This document shows, in pieces, positions 40,509 through 48,058 of a stretch of DNA of 48,058 nucleotides (positions are counted from its first letter, which is position 1; every line of letters starts with the position of its first letter). The stretch covers positions 1-48,058 of the forward strand of contig JAEWSC010000080.1 of assembly GCA_023398575.1 (NCBI GenBank), read 5' to 3'. Under the pieces are notes generated by a model, which saw nothing but the letters and a program-made list of their open reading frames with translations, ran no database searches and was not told the origin of the DNA. The translations under genes were made by a program, and so were the position numbers. The stretch comes from Bacillota bacterium (lineage in GTDB: Bacteria > Bacillota > Clostridia > Christensenellales > Aristaeellaceae).

Positions 40509-40535
40509 ATGGCCACCGGCTAAGCCGGTGGCCAT
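40509..40535. terminator. Strong hairpin between yigZ-like and serpin genes
   Basis: ATGGCCACCGGC pairs perfectly with GCCGGTGGCCAT around TAA. Flanking T-runs are poor (TTCGTC; ACATTT), but the stem is strong and lies between convergent genes. Confidence 0.65.
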
Positions 40536-40559
40536 TTCGTCAAATGATTCTCCCAAGGT

Positions 40560-41762
40560 TTATAACAAAGCCGGATCATCCATACAGCCGATAAACAGCG
40601 GGATGCCGGTATCCAATTCCACAACGGCGTAAACAAAAGGGCTGTCCATAATCAATTCCACAGGCTCCTCTATAGGCATTGCACTACCGGACAACATTCC
40701 TACGATGGTCGCAGCAGCAGCTTCTGTTCCTTCTTCATTCACCCCGATCCGTACCTTTTGATACACCTCAGAAATAAAAATATTTCCATCCGCGCTTTTG
40801 CCCATGTCGGCAAACTCAGCAAGCTCAGGATCAAACGCCTTTTTGAGACCCATCGCTTTCAGCACGTCATTCATTGTCATATTGAAGTCCAGAGTAAACT
40901 TAGGGATTGAAAGATTCATATAGGTTTCTCTTGCAGATGCGATATACTTTAGCCGCGTGTCGGCCTTCAGCGACCCGGCCAATGCACGAGCACTTCGCCC
41001 GTCTGTTGCTCGAAGCGCAATTAGTGCCGTTTTGCCGTCATCATAGGGCCGTAGAATACCCTCCACACCATCCACATGGATATAGTCGCGATCGCTGCGC
41101 CACTCGTTCATAAATGGAACGTTTACATCGCTGCCATCCATCCTGTGGAAAGCCCGCTCAAATGTGTCGTTCGCCTCGAAAGGATCACGCCACCGCGCCT
41201 TGAAGTACAGTGTATTGATCAGCGCAAGCACCGCGTCCTCGCTTAGGTTTTGGTTAAGCAGCATCGGTATGAGACCACTGGTCTTTTCCTTCACCCAGTC
41301 GTTGACCGCTTCGCGTGTCATATTTGTATCCAGGTCCATCACAAAAGCCTCTGCGTTCATGACGCTCTTGATACGATCCAGATACTTGGGGTCAATTTGA
41401 AAGCTTTCATCCACCCAGCCAGAGTTCGCTATTCTGATTATTGTGCTTCCTTGCGTTTTCATGAACTGATCTGAAAGGCTGGCGCAATACGCCGCAAGCG
41501 TGTCGGTTTCTGCACCCAGAACCACGCCAAACTCATGCAATGTATCTCCGCCCGCACCTGCAGCTGCCATAGAAAGTGCAAGGTATGCAGATACAGGTGA
41601 GATGACGACGTTTTTATCGCTGGAGTTCAGCGCCTCCTGAAACAGTCGAATGGAAAATGCCGTTGCACCCGCGTCCGCATCCTTCGCCTCTTGCGCCAAC
41701 GCAAAAGTTGCTTGACCAGTCAACAGAAAGACTACTAGAAGCAATGAAGCCATTCTTTTCAT
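40560..41762 (-). CDS. Secreted serpin (serine protease inhibitor)
   Basis: 400 residues behind AGGGGGG. A signal peptide (MKRMASLLLVVFLLTG) has a likely cut after ALA at residue 23. The body is a serpin: NVVISPVSAYLALSMAAAGA, ALINTLYFKARWRDPF, and the end SPFVYAVVELDTGIPLFIG. The reactive-loop hinge NEEGTEAAAAT (342-352) is the small-residue type needed for insertion, so it should be an active inhibitor. Counting from the hinge, P1-P1' would be Gly359-Ser360. It likely blocks an extracellular serine protease, host or bacterial. It lies alone between convergent hairpins. Confidence 0.92.
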   Translation of the reverse strand: MKRMASLLLVVFLLTGQATFALAQEAKDADAGATAFSIRLFQEALNSSDKNVVISPVSAYLALSMAAAGAGGDTLHEFGVVLGAETDTLAAYCASLSDQFMKTQGSTIIRIANSGWVDESFQIDPKYLDRIKSVMNAEAFVMDLDTNMTREAVNDWVKEKTSGLIPMLLNQNLSEDAVLALINTLYFKARWRDPFEANDTFERAFHRMDGSDVNVPFMNEWRSDRDYIHVDGVEGILRPYDDGKTALIALRATDGRSARALAGSLKADTRLKYIASARETYMNLSIPKFTLDFNMTMNDVLKAMGLKKAFDPELAEFADMGKSADGNIFISEVYQKVRIGVNEEGTEAAAATIVGMLSGSAMPIEEPVELIMDSPFVYAVVELDTGIPLFIGCMDDPALL

Positions 41763-41909
41763 TTTTAGTCCCCCCCTTATTTCATCTTCTCACAATAAAA
41801 GACGCGCTTGCTTTTAGATTGTTCCAGCATACACCAAAAACATTTCCATATTGCAGCAAACAAAAGCTAATGAATGCGCCGACTACGCTGCCATTAGCTA
41901 TTTTGAGAA

Positions 41910-41940
41910 AGGACGCCTTGACTGTGAGTACAGGCATCCT
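41910..41940 (-). terminator. Terminator-like hairpin after the flippase gene
   Basis: Arms AGGAxGCCT/AGGCxTCCT enclose about 12 nt. Leftward it is followed by TTTCTC, and rightward by TTTTATTTTTA. It lies 50 nt past the flippase stop. Confidence 0.55.
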
Positions 41941-41990
41941 TTTATTTTTATATGAGGCACAAGCACACGAGGTATGAAGGCGCAATACCC

Positions 41991-43457
41991 TTACGCCCGT
42001 TTTGACTTCCAGGAGTTTATATATCTTTTCAGCGTATTTCGGTTCAGCCATGCCACAAAACCGGCGTAGGCGGCTACTATGAGAAGTTTAAAGCCGATAT
42101 TGAGCAAAGTAACGTCGTACATCCATTTCGTATAACTGAAATACAGGCCAACTCCAGAAAGGAGCACCACCGCAAGCACCACCTTTAAAAAAGAAGTGAT
42201 GCGGAAACCCACGGCGTTGAACTTACGGGCAATGATTACCGCAATAATAACACGCACCATCATAGCAATAATATCAGACAGAGCGGAGCCGTACATGTTC
42301 AGCCATGGGATCAATAGTGCCGATAAGGCAATATTTAGAATACTGGAGCTGACCGTGGTGATAAACACCAGCCGGCTTGCCTTTTTTTCATACAGCAGAA
42401 GGTTGATATAAGGATAATACATGCTTTTGATTGCAAAAGTAGCCACACATAGTGGCACAACAGTCCATGCCTGACGATAGTTTGAATTCAGAAAAAGTAC
42501 AATAACTTCTTGTGAAAAAAGCGCAATCAGCAAAAAAATCAATCCGCTAAGCCAGGCGATGGCAGAGGCCATTTGCCGGATCGAAGCCTTTTTTTCCGCT
42601 CCCCCTTCCCGCATTTGCGAAAAAAACCAAGGCTGGAAGGCGGCGTTCATAGAGCTCTGGGCAATATCTGTCAGCGTGCCGAACTGGCTGGCCAAACCGA
42701 ACAAACCTACCACCGACAGCTCAAACCAGTTGTTGATGAATACCCTAGATACCAATTGGGCAATGTTAGTGGAAATATTGTGCGGAATGATCGGTATGGA
42801 ATATTGCAGTGTTTCTTTCAATATCGCTTTGTCGATGCAGAAGGTTATCAGTTTCCTTTTAGTCAAATCAATCAGCACATATATACAGAACAGTATATTT
42901 GTAATCATGGTAGCCAGCAGTACACCATAGGCACCCATCCCCATTCTGACCACCAGTACAAATGTAAATCCAAAATTTACAAAAAAGAAAGAAAAGCTGG
43001 TAATCACAACCCGCTTGGCATCCTGCATGGCATAGAGAATACGGGAATACATGGTATACACGCAAGCAAATACTAGGCCTAATAAAGCGACCAGCACCAC
43101 AGGAAAAAAGGCTATCCCCTCAAATATCAGGGCTGACAATAGTTGATTCAGCACCACAAACAGTAGCAAAAAGCCAAAGCCCGACACAAATGAGAAGAGG
43201 ATCATGGTGCCGAAATACCGCTTTACCTTCTCCTGATCCTCTTTATATTCCACATAAAACCGGGATACCGACATAAATAAGGAGAAAACGATAATATAGC
43301 TGGATACTTGCGTAAAGCTATTAATCAGATTGGTTGTGCCGTAATCTTCTGTGGACAGATAGGCGGTATATAAAGGCAGCAAAAAAAAAGTGAAGGCTTT
43401 TAGCAGCACGTCGTTGATGGTATAAATTAAAGAATTGCCAAGTACGCGCTTATTCAT
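41991..43457 (-). CDS. Polysaccharide flippase (Wzx/MATE-like exporter)
   Basis: 488 residues with about 14 hydrophobic segments. The start NSLIYTINDVLLKAFTFFLL and PLYTAYLSTEDYGTTNLINS are typical of Wzx-type lipid-linked oligosaccharide flippases, and the middle SIPIIPHNISTNIAQLVSRVF fits too. It would move lipid-linked sugar units across the membrane for surface polysaccharide. No glycosyltransferase or polymerase gene is adjacent, so it is an isolated member. The leader is about 130 nt. Confidence 0.85.
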   Translation of the reverse strand: MNKRVLGNSLIYTINDVLLKAFTFFLLPLYTAYLSTEDYGTTNLINSFTQVSSYIIVFSLFMSVSRFYVEYKEDQEKVKRYFGTMILFSFVSGFGFLLLFVVLNQLLSALIFEGIAFFPVVLVALLGLVFACVYTMYSRILYAMQDAKRVVITSFSFFFVNFGFTFVLVVRMGMGAYGVLLATMITNILFCIYVLIDLTKRKLITFCIDKAILKETLQYSIPIIPHNISTNIAQLVSRVFINNWFELSVVGLFGLASQFGTLTDIAQSSMNAAFQPWFFSQMREGGAEKKASIRQMASAIAWLSGLIFLLIALFSQEVIVLFLNSNYRQAWTVVPLCVATFAIKSMYYPYINLLLYEKKASRLVFITTVSSSILNIALSALLIPWLNMYGSALSDIIAMMVRVIIAVIIARKFNAVGFRITSFLKVVLAVVLLSGVGLYFSYTKWMYDVTLLNIGFKLLIVAAYAGFVAWLNRNTLKRYINSWKSKRA

Positions 43458-43592
43458 TCCGGCTCCCTCTCAGGCCTATGCTACAATCACTTACCAACGA
43501 ATGCAAATTGGCGGCATTTGTATTTATCACATTAACGCTTTCGGCAAATGGATAACCTTCGTGACCTTGCGTCAAATATGCCTGGAAGCATT

Positions 43593-43621
43593 ATAATATC
43601 CAACTTCCGCCATTGCGTCAA
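43593..43621 (-). promoter_or_regulatory. Promoter of the flippase gene
   Basis: Minus strand: -35 TTGACG (43616-43621), 17-nt spacer, -10 TATTAT (43593-43598). TTGACGCAA occurs again about 45 nt downstream, without a -10. Confidence 0.55.
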
Positions 43622-43670
43622 GTGCGTATGTCTACTGCCCTATTCCATTCTCATTTCAATTATGCTTCTG

Positions 43671-44093
43671 CTACTTATCCTTCTGGCCTACCAAATTCCA
43701 CATGACGCCAAGCTTGTCAAAAACAACACCTGCGCAAGGGCTATAAAACGTTTCAGCCAAAGGTATGCCGACAGTGCCTTCCTCCGCAAGTATGGTAAAG
43801 GCGTGCTGCACAATATCGACACTTGCTTCCACAGCAATGGACAGCTTCTCCGTATTCTGATCGTTTAGTTGATGACCAGGGCCGCAGTCGGACAACCGGA
43901 TAAAATCATCACCCATCTGTAGCGTGGCTTGGATGATTCTATTTTTGTACGAATCCGGAATCTGAAATTCAGACTGAGGAGGGAGATCAGAAAATCGCAT
44001 GATCTGAAGAACCTCGGTTTTGAACGCCCGCTTATACAGATCAATGGCGTCGGCACATGTGCCGTTGAATGTAAGGTATGGTCTAATTTTCAC
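43671..44093 (-). CDS. VOC-fold protein, PhnB/YjdN-like
   Basis: 140 residues from a GTG with GGAGG upstream. It matches the small glyoxalase/bleomycin-resistance-like family often called PhnB or YjdN: RPYLTFNGTCADAIDLYKRAFKTEV at the start, IIQATLQMGDDFIRLSDCGPG in the middle, and the end FYSPCAGVVFDKLGVMWNL. The function of the family is poorly defined; it need not be an enzyme. It is a single gene. Confidence 0.85.
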   Translation of the reverse strand: MKIRPYLTFNGTCADAIDLYKRAFKTEVLQIMRFSDLPPQSEFQIPDSYKNRIIQATLQMGDDFIRLSDCGPGHQLNDQNTEKLSIAVEASVDIVQHAFTILAEEGTVGIPLAETFYSPCAGVVFDKLGVMWNLVGQKDK

Positions 44094-44165
44094 GGTGGCA
44101 TCCTCCTACCCTTAACTCTTTGCTGTCCTTCATTGCTCTACTAAACCGACATTATCATGTATGTT

Positions 44166-46295
44166 TTATGATCGGTCATCCGCAAATGCCTGGCTTACTA
44201 CAAAGTATCCTTTCCTTGTCCGCTTGGCCACATACAACGCTTCGTCCGCAAAATGCAATAACTCATCATACGTCAGTTTCAACGGCGTAATCCACATAAT
44301 GCCGCCAGATATTGCCACAGGAAGCGCGGTGCCATCTGGATATACGACTGGCATCATGGGAAGCGCTTTGTAAAACGCCTCCATTGTTTGAATTATTTCC
44401 TTCTTTTCGTCATAGTCATACAGCAAAAGTACAAATTCATCGCCCGACCGCCGGCCCAGCAGCATGTGATTAGGTGGAGCGATTGTTTTCAATTGCTCCA
44501 CAGCGGTGAGTATGAGCTGATCACCCCACTTATGTCCGTAGCAGTCATTGATGTGCTTCAAGTTATCTAAATCAAACATAATCAGTGCGGAAACCCTGCT
44601 GTCCGCATTTCTCCGCCATACTTCATATTCCCATTGAAAACCCTTTCTATTGAGCAATGAAGTTAGCGGATCATAATCCCGCTCGCGCTTGATCTGCTTT
44701 TTTTCCTGAATCTCATCGGTAACGTCCATTACAATACCAATGACTGTTTCTTCATTTTCCGATTGCTTATAGCGAATCCAACGCTTTACATCCCCCTCCA
44801 TCGCAAACACATCTGTCTCATCGCTTTCGGGGTTGTTAAGCACAGCATGAAGCATGGAAAAAAAAGCATTTTGGTCGTGGTAGAATGCTTCCGGGCTTCT
44901 GCTGACATTCAAAATCGACAGAAAATTATCCGTCATAAAAATACGACCGAGCTTGCGATTCCATTCAAAAGCACCAATGGGCAGGCCAAACTGGTCTACG
45001 ATTTTGGTAAGACGGGAGGCCGCCTCCACCATCAGCCGGTTTGCAGTCTGAACGGACTGTGACAATTCATCCAGCTCCGTAAGGCCAGTAGGCGTAAAGG
45101 TCAACTCATGCTTTTTTTCACTTTCTTTTACCTGCCCAGCTAAGGAAACAATGGGCTTTGAGACACGGAAGCTGATCAGCGTTCCGCCAATTGCGCCAAT
45201 AACAATCGCCACAAAAAGAGAGATTGCTATGATATTCTTAATGCGGCTGGTGGCTCTTAAAAGATAATCCTCCCGCATGATGCCTATTAAGTGCCATTGT
45301 TCGTTTTCAAACGGTGTATTGAAAGGATACAAACCGATTTTCTCGACGGCGGCGTATAAATCTTCTTTTCCGTTGTGATTCTCAATCTGATATATGTTTT
45401 TGTCCTTTTTCACTGGCGTCAAAACAAGCGGATTGTCTTTTTTGATCATCCGCTGCTGAAGCGCACCACCCATGACAATGGGTGTCATGTTTTCGCCTAC
45501 GGTGCTGAAAGCAATCAAGTACCCCAATGAATCCTGTGCCTGCAACTCGGTTGCCGGGAAGAACTTTGCCAAATAATTCAAGGTGATTTCTATGCCAAAA
45601 ACCCCGCGAAGCTCCCCATGACTATCAAAAAAAGGAATGGAATACGCTATCACCGAAACGTCTGCCTCATTTAGCTTGAAAGGCTTGCTCCAATACCCCA
45701 GAAATGTTGCCTGACTTGCTATGGTTGCTGCCTCATATGGCTTTTTGATAAATTCACTATTTCCTTGGGTAATGCTGAAGTTATACTGCCACGTCTGATC
45801 CAGCGGTATTTTATGCTGCTTTGCCAGTTCAGAAGGTCCATACACCATGTATAAATCGTCATTCCCATAAGCGTTCATCACCGGATCGTAATCTCGAATA
45901 TACAGTGCCGGGCATCTTGGCACGTTATCACCCTCCGGCAGGAGAATAACATAAGCGCCGGTAACCTGTGTTGTTCTAAGTGCGGCGATCAGTTCAGTGA
46001 TGACACCACGAAAATAATCTTCCGTATCCGAGCCGGATCTGGGAATAATTTTCGCTATGTTAGACAGGTATGGATCAAAATTTGTCCAGTTGGCTTTCAT
46101 TTCTCGCTGCACATAGTCTTTTCTGTTGCTGACCTTGTCGGAGAACAGCTGATAGGTGTTTTCCTCAGCTTGCTCAATCACGCCGCCTTCAATCAGAATT
46201 GCACTGAATAGCAGGGTTTGCAAAATGATAATGCCCAGAATCAATCGCGTCAGATGATAAACAATTGAATGCTTTTTTCCTTTGTACCTTACCAT
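44166..46295 (-). CDS. Membrane diguanylate cyclase with extracellular sensor and PAS-like domain
   Basis: 709 residues. Transmembrane helices lie at about 15-35 and 355-378 around a large extracellular dCache-like sensor. A HAMP-like segment (FRVSKPIVSLAGQVKESE) and a PAS-like region (LPIGAFEWNRKLGRIFMTD) follow, then the GGDEF domain: DPLTSLLNRKGF, FDLDNLKHINDCYGH, and RRSGDEF as the signature loop (SGDEF, which usually remains active). No RxxD inhibitory site is seen five residues before it. It would make cyclic di-GMP in response to an outside signal. It starts 12 nt after the substrate-binding protein gene. Confidence 0.9.
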   Translation of the reverse strand: MVRYKGKKHSIVYHLTRLILGIIILQTLLFSAILIEGGVIEQAEENTYQLFSDKVSNRKDYVQREMKANWTNFDPYLSNIAKIIPRSGSDTEDYFRGVITELIAALRTTQVTGAYVILLPEGDNVPRCPALYIRDYDPVMNAYGNDDLYMVYGPSELAKQHKIPLDQTWQYNFSITQGNSEFIKKPYEAATIASQATFLGYWSKPFKLNEADVSVIAYSIPFFDSHGELRGVFGIEITLNYLAKFFPATELQAQDSLGYLIAFSTVGENMTPIVMGGALQQRMIKKDNPLVLTPVKKDKNIYQIENHNGKEDLYAAVEKIGLYPFNTPFENEQWHLIGIMREDYLLRATSRIKNIIAISLFVAIVIGAIGGTLISFRVSKPIVSLAGQVKESEKKHELTFTPTGLTELDELSQSVQTANRLMVEAASRLTKIVDQFGLPIGAFEWNRKLGRIFMTDNFLSILNVSRSPEAFYHDQNAFFSMLHAVLNNPESDETDVFAMEGDVKRWIRYKQSENEETVIGIVMDVTDEIQEKKQIKRERDYDPLTSLLNRKGFQWEYEVWRRNADSRVSALIMFDLDNLKHINDCYGHKWGDQLILTAVEQLKTIAPPNHMLLGRRSGDEFVLLLYDYDEKKEIIQTMEAFYKALPMMPVVYPDGTALPVAISGGIMWITPLKLTYDELLHFADEALYVAKRTRKGYFVVSQAFADDRS

Positions 46296-46307
46296 CTTTC
46301 TTCATCC

Positions 46308-47735
46308 CTAATTCTGTTTCAAAATGAGCTCCGCTTCTTTTTTGATCTGTGCATACCAAGCCGCAAACGCTTCATCGGAGGTTAAGGAAGCAATAAGTTC
46401 AGTACGTTCACCACCCTGTTTTACCTGCTCATTGAGTGCGATAAGATCAGCTGTGATCTTGTTAATCAGCTGGGTGTCCAGCATCACACGTATTTCATAG
46501 CTTCCCTTGAACGGCTTATTATTGTATAAGGTATGCTGACTGAACATGATATCCGATGCCTTGATGGACGCCAAGACTGCCGCCGATGGCGTCTTCCCTT
46601 GTGCGGCCTGCTCCAATAATTTTGTTTCGACCAGCGCATCGTTTTTCACAGGAAAATATCCAGTGGAAACTGCAAACTTCAGGTTTTGTGCCGTGTCTGT
46701 AATCCACTTCAAAAAAAGCGCCGCAGCATATTCATGGGTTTTATCACTCTGTACAATGCACATGCCTGCGCCTTGCTGAATGGCGATCTTTACCCCCTTC
46801 TGAAAATGCGGATATGGCAGAACAATCGGCTCAATATTGACTTCATCCTTTTCACTAAAAGAAACGGTCGTAGGAAAATACGCCGCACCAGCCGTAGAAC
46901 CGGTATATGATATGATTGTCCCAGTCTTTGCGTCGTCAGAGCTAAACCTGCCTGTCTTGACATAGTAGCCATGAATGTAGGGCTTGTAGAAATATTCCCA
47001 GATCATTTTTGCGGTTTCGGGTTTGAAATCAAAGATTACAGAGCCATCCTTGGCATATTGATACAACTCGCTGCCCAATTGCATATTAGCAGCAAGCACG
47101 TAATTCGCGTTGGCATCCACGCTGAAGAATCCGCGGCCGGTTTCATCATTATATATTTTAGCAATATCATATATCCCTTCCCATGTAGACAGATCCGCCT
47201 CAGTATAACCATGCTGTTTGGCAAACGGCTCCCAGTATGTTTTGTTAATATATAAGTTCTCAGAAGATTTTGCAATTGGCACAATATAGTAACTATCTTC
47301 CGCATTAAAACGGCCTTCCTCCAGAAATTCCTGGCGGAAAGTGCTTAGTTCATCTTTGGTGAAGTATTGTTCTAGCTTTACAAGCTTGACAATTTGATTG
47401 ACCCGAAAGGCATTGTCTGGATAGGATGCAAATATATCCGGCATCGGAGCAGAGCCAATGATCTGATTGGCTGCGTCAAACACAGCAGTCGCAAGCTGAT
47501 TTACATCGCCCTGGCTTTGCGCATCCACTACGATACCTTTTTCGGTGCCAATGGTTTCATTGAACTCCGCGACCAGCCTGTCAAAGCTTTCCTTCGTCTG
47601 ACCATTGTAGTAGTGCCATAGGGTCACAGTAATGGGCTTATCCGGGTTCAGCATTGCATCGTTATTGACAGGAGAACAAGCAGCCATAACCGAAATGAAA
47701 AAAATCAACACCAGGGATAGAATGCTCTTTTTCAT
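46308..47735 (-). CDS. Sugar-type ABC substrate-binding lipoprotein, orphan
   Basis: 475 residues behind GGAGAG. Lipoprotein signal with lipobox VMAAC (Cys20). The start ITVTLWHYYNGQTKESFDRLVAEFNE and ASYPDNAFRVNQIVKLVKLEQY, then ENLYINKTYWEPFAKQHGY, AALFLKWITDTAQNLKFAVSTGYFPV, are typical of family 1 carbohydrate-binding proteins. No permease or ATPase gene is present on either side. It is in an operon with a membrane diguanylate cyclase, so it may serve as the ligand-binding part of a sensor, or feed a transporter coded elsewhere. Confidence 0.88.
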   Translation of the reverse strand: MKKSILSLVLIFFISVMAACSPVNNDAMLNPDKPITVTLWHYYNGQTKESFDRLVAEFNETIGTEKGIVVDAQSQGDVNQLATAVFDAANQIIGSAPMPDIFASYPDNAFRVNQIVKLVKLEQYFTKDELSTFRQEFLEEGRFNAEDSYYIVPIAKSSENLYINKTYWEPFAKQHGYTEADLSTWEGIYDIAKIYNDETGRGFFSVDANANYVLAANMQLGSELYQYAKDGSVIFDFKPETAKMIWEYFYKPYIHGYYVKTGRFSSDDAKTGTIISYTGSTAGAAYFPTTVSFSEKDEVNIEPIVLPYPHFQKGVKIAIQQGAGMCIVQSDKTHEYAAALFLKWITDTAQNLKFAVSTGYFPVKNDALVETKLLEQAAQGKTPSAAVLASIKASDIMFSQHTLYNNKPFKGSYEIRVMLDTQLINKITADLIALNEQVKQGGERTELIASLTSDEAFAAWYAQIKKEAELILKQN

Positions 47736-47938
47736 ACAACTCTCCTGCTTTTCTCATAGTCTAATTTTGATAAAATGATAAGATTATACATTAATGACAA
47801 TACCATTTTTTAGCTATATTTGCAAGCCATGATTGAAATATGTCGAAATAGCTAGTGCACTATTTTGTAAAACATGCCTGCTGGCAAAACATATGCATTA
47901 CGCTCACAACACAAAGAAAACCGCTGTGCCAAATGAAG

Positions 47939-48058
47939 TGACCCCCAAAAGTTAGACGAAATTTGAATTAGGCGGCGGAGAGGGCTTGAAGTCTGTGAAC
48001 AGCAGGCGGCAAGCCCTCAAGTTTTGCCTTTCTGCGTCGAGTGTTGTAATAGTCCAGA
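47939..48058. mobile_element. IS3-family insertion sequence, right end only
   Basis: The terminal inverted repeat TGACCCCCAAAAGTTAGAC starts at 47939 and matches the form of IS3-family ends. The transposase C-terminus follows inward. The element runs past the right edge, so the other end and the target duplication cannot be checked. Confidence 0.85.
47968..48058 (-). CDS. IS3-family transposase OrfB, C-terminal end
   Basis: Partial; only the last 29 residues and the stop are inside. They begin LDYYNTRRRKAKLEGLPPA and end QALSAA. The YYNTRR segment near the end is the usual close of the DDE transposase (OrfB) of IS3-family elements. The stop lies 29 nt from the IS tip. Confidence 0.85.
   Translation of the reverse strand, partial: LDYYNTRRRKAKLEGLPPAVHRLQALSAA

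Noticed and set aside
43548..43868. 106-codon rightward open frame over the flippase promoter
   Set aside because: Overlaps the VOC gene antisense and has no ribosome binding site.

Overview
The window looks like part of a chromosome from a member of the Bacillota, most likely class Clostridia (inference). The signs are AGGAGG-type ribosome binding sites, frequent TTG and GTG starts, a T-box leader, a GAAC-N4-GTTC LexA box, a short-form HisG with HisZ, a PhoP/PhoR pair, and the TIGR03915/TIGR03916 DNA-metabolism pair. I cannot name a genus. Base composition is moderate throughout.

Left edge (1 to about 5505): the immunity, integration and early replication end of a prophage inserted next to a tRNA-Lys(CTT) gene. 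Leftward genes are a Cro-like protein, small proteins, a Gam-like nuclease inhibitor, a Sak4-like recombination ATPase and a helicase that carries a one-base frameshift. Rightward genes are a CI-like repressor, an ImmA-type peptidase and a tyrosine integrase. Tandem arm-type repeats lie between the integrase and the tRNA.

6162-13434: a leftward histidine operon (hisZ-G-D-B-A-IE, without hisC, hisH or hisF) behind a consensus promoter with an operator-like palindrome, then a membrane-anchored GH18 protein and a uridine kinase. 13490-20257: a secreted peptidoglycan-binding protein, a DUF6320 membrane protein with a condensation-type acyltransferase, a divergent alpha/beta hydrolase, and an HTH regulator paired with a kinase-like membrane receptor carrying C-terminal leucine-rich repeats.

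20417-27053: tcdA with an HD-domain gene, then the leftward phosphate operon pstC-pstA-pstB-phoU-phoP-phoR, which has no pstS. 27230-33887: an RlmI-like methyltransferase, a TIGR00300/ornithine cyclodeaminase-like protein, deoD, cysK behind a CymR-like site, and a GH65 disaccharide phosphorylase behind a LacI-type palindrome.

33980-36896: four co-directional genes (radical SAM protein, its DUF4130 partner, a small unknown protein, and an O6-alkylguanine-DNA methyltransferase) behind one promoter that overlaps a good LexA box. This is the best candidate here for an under-described system: an SOS-controlled DNA-repair cassette. 37089-40488: a tyrosine T-box leader driving an aromatic-type aminotransferase, tyrS and a YigZ-family gene.

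40560-48058: a secreted inhibitory-type serpin, a flippase, a VOC-fold protein, and an orphan sugar-type substrate-binding lipoprotein in an operon with a membrane diguanylate cyclase. The right edge is the end of an IS3-family insertion sequence.
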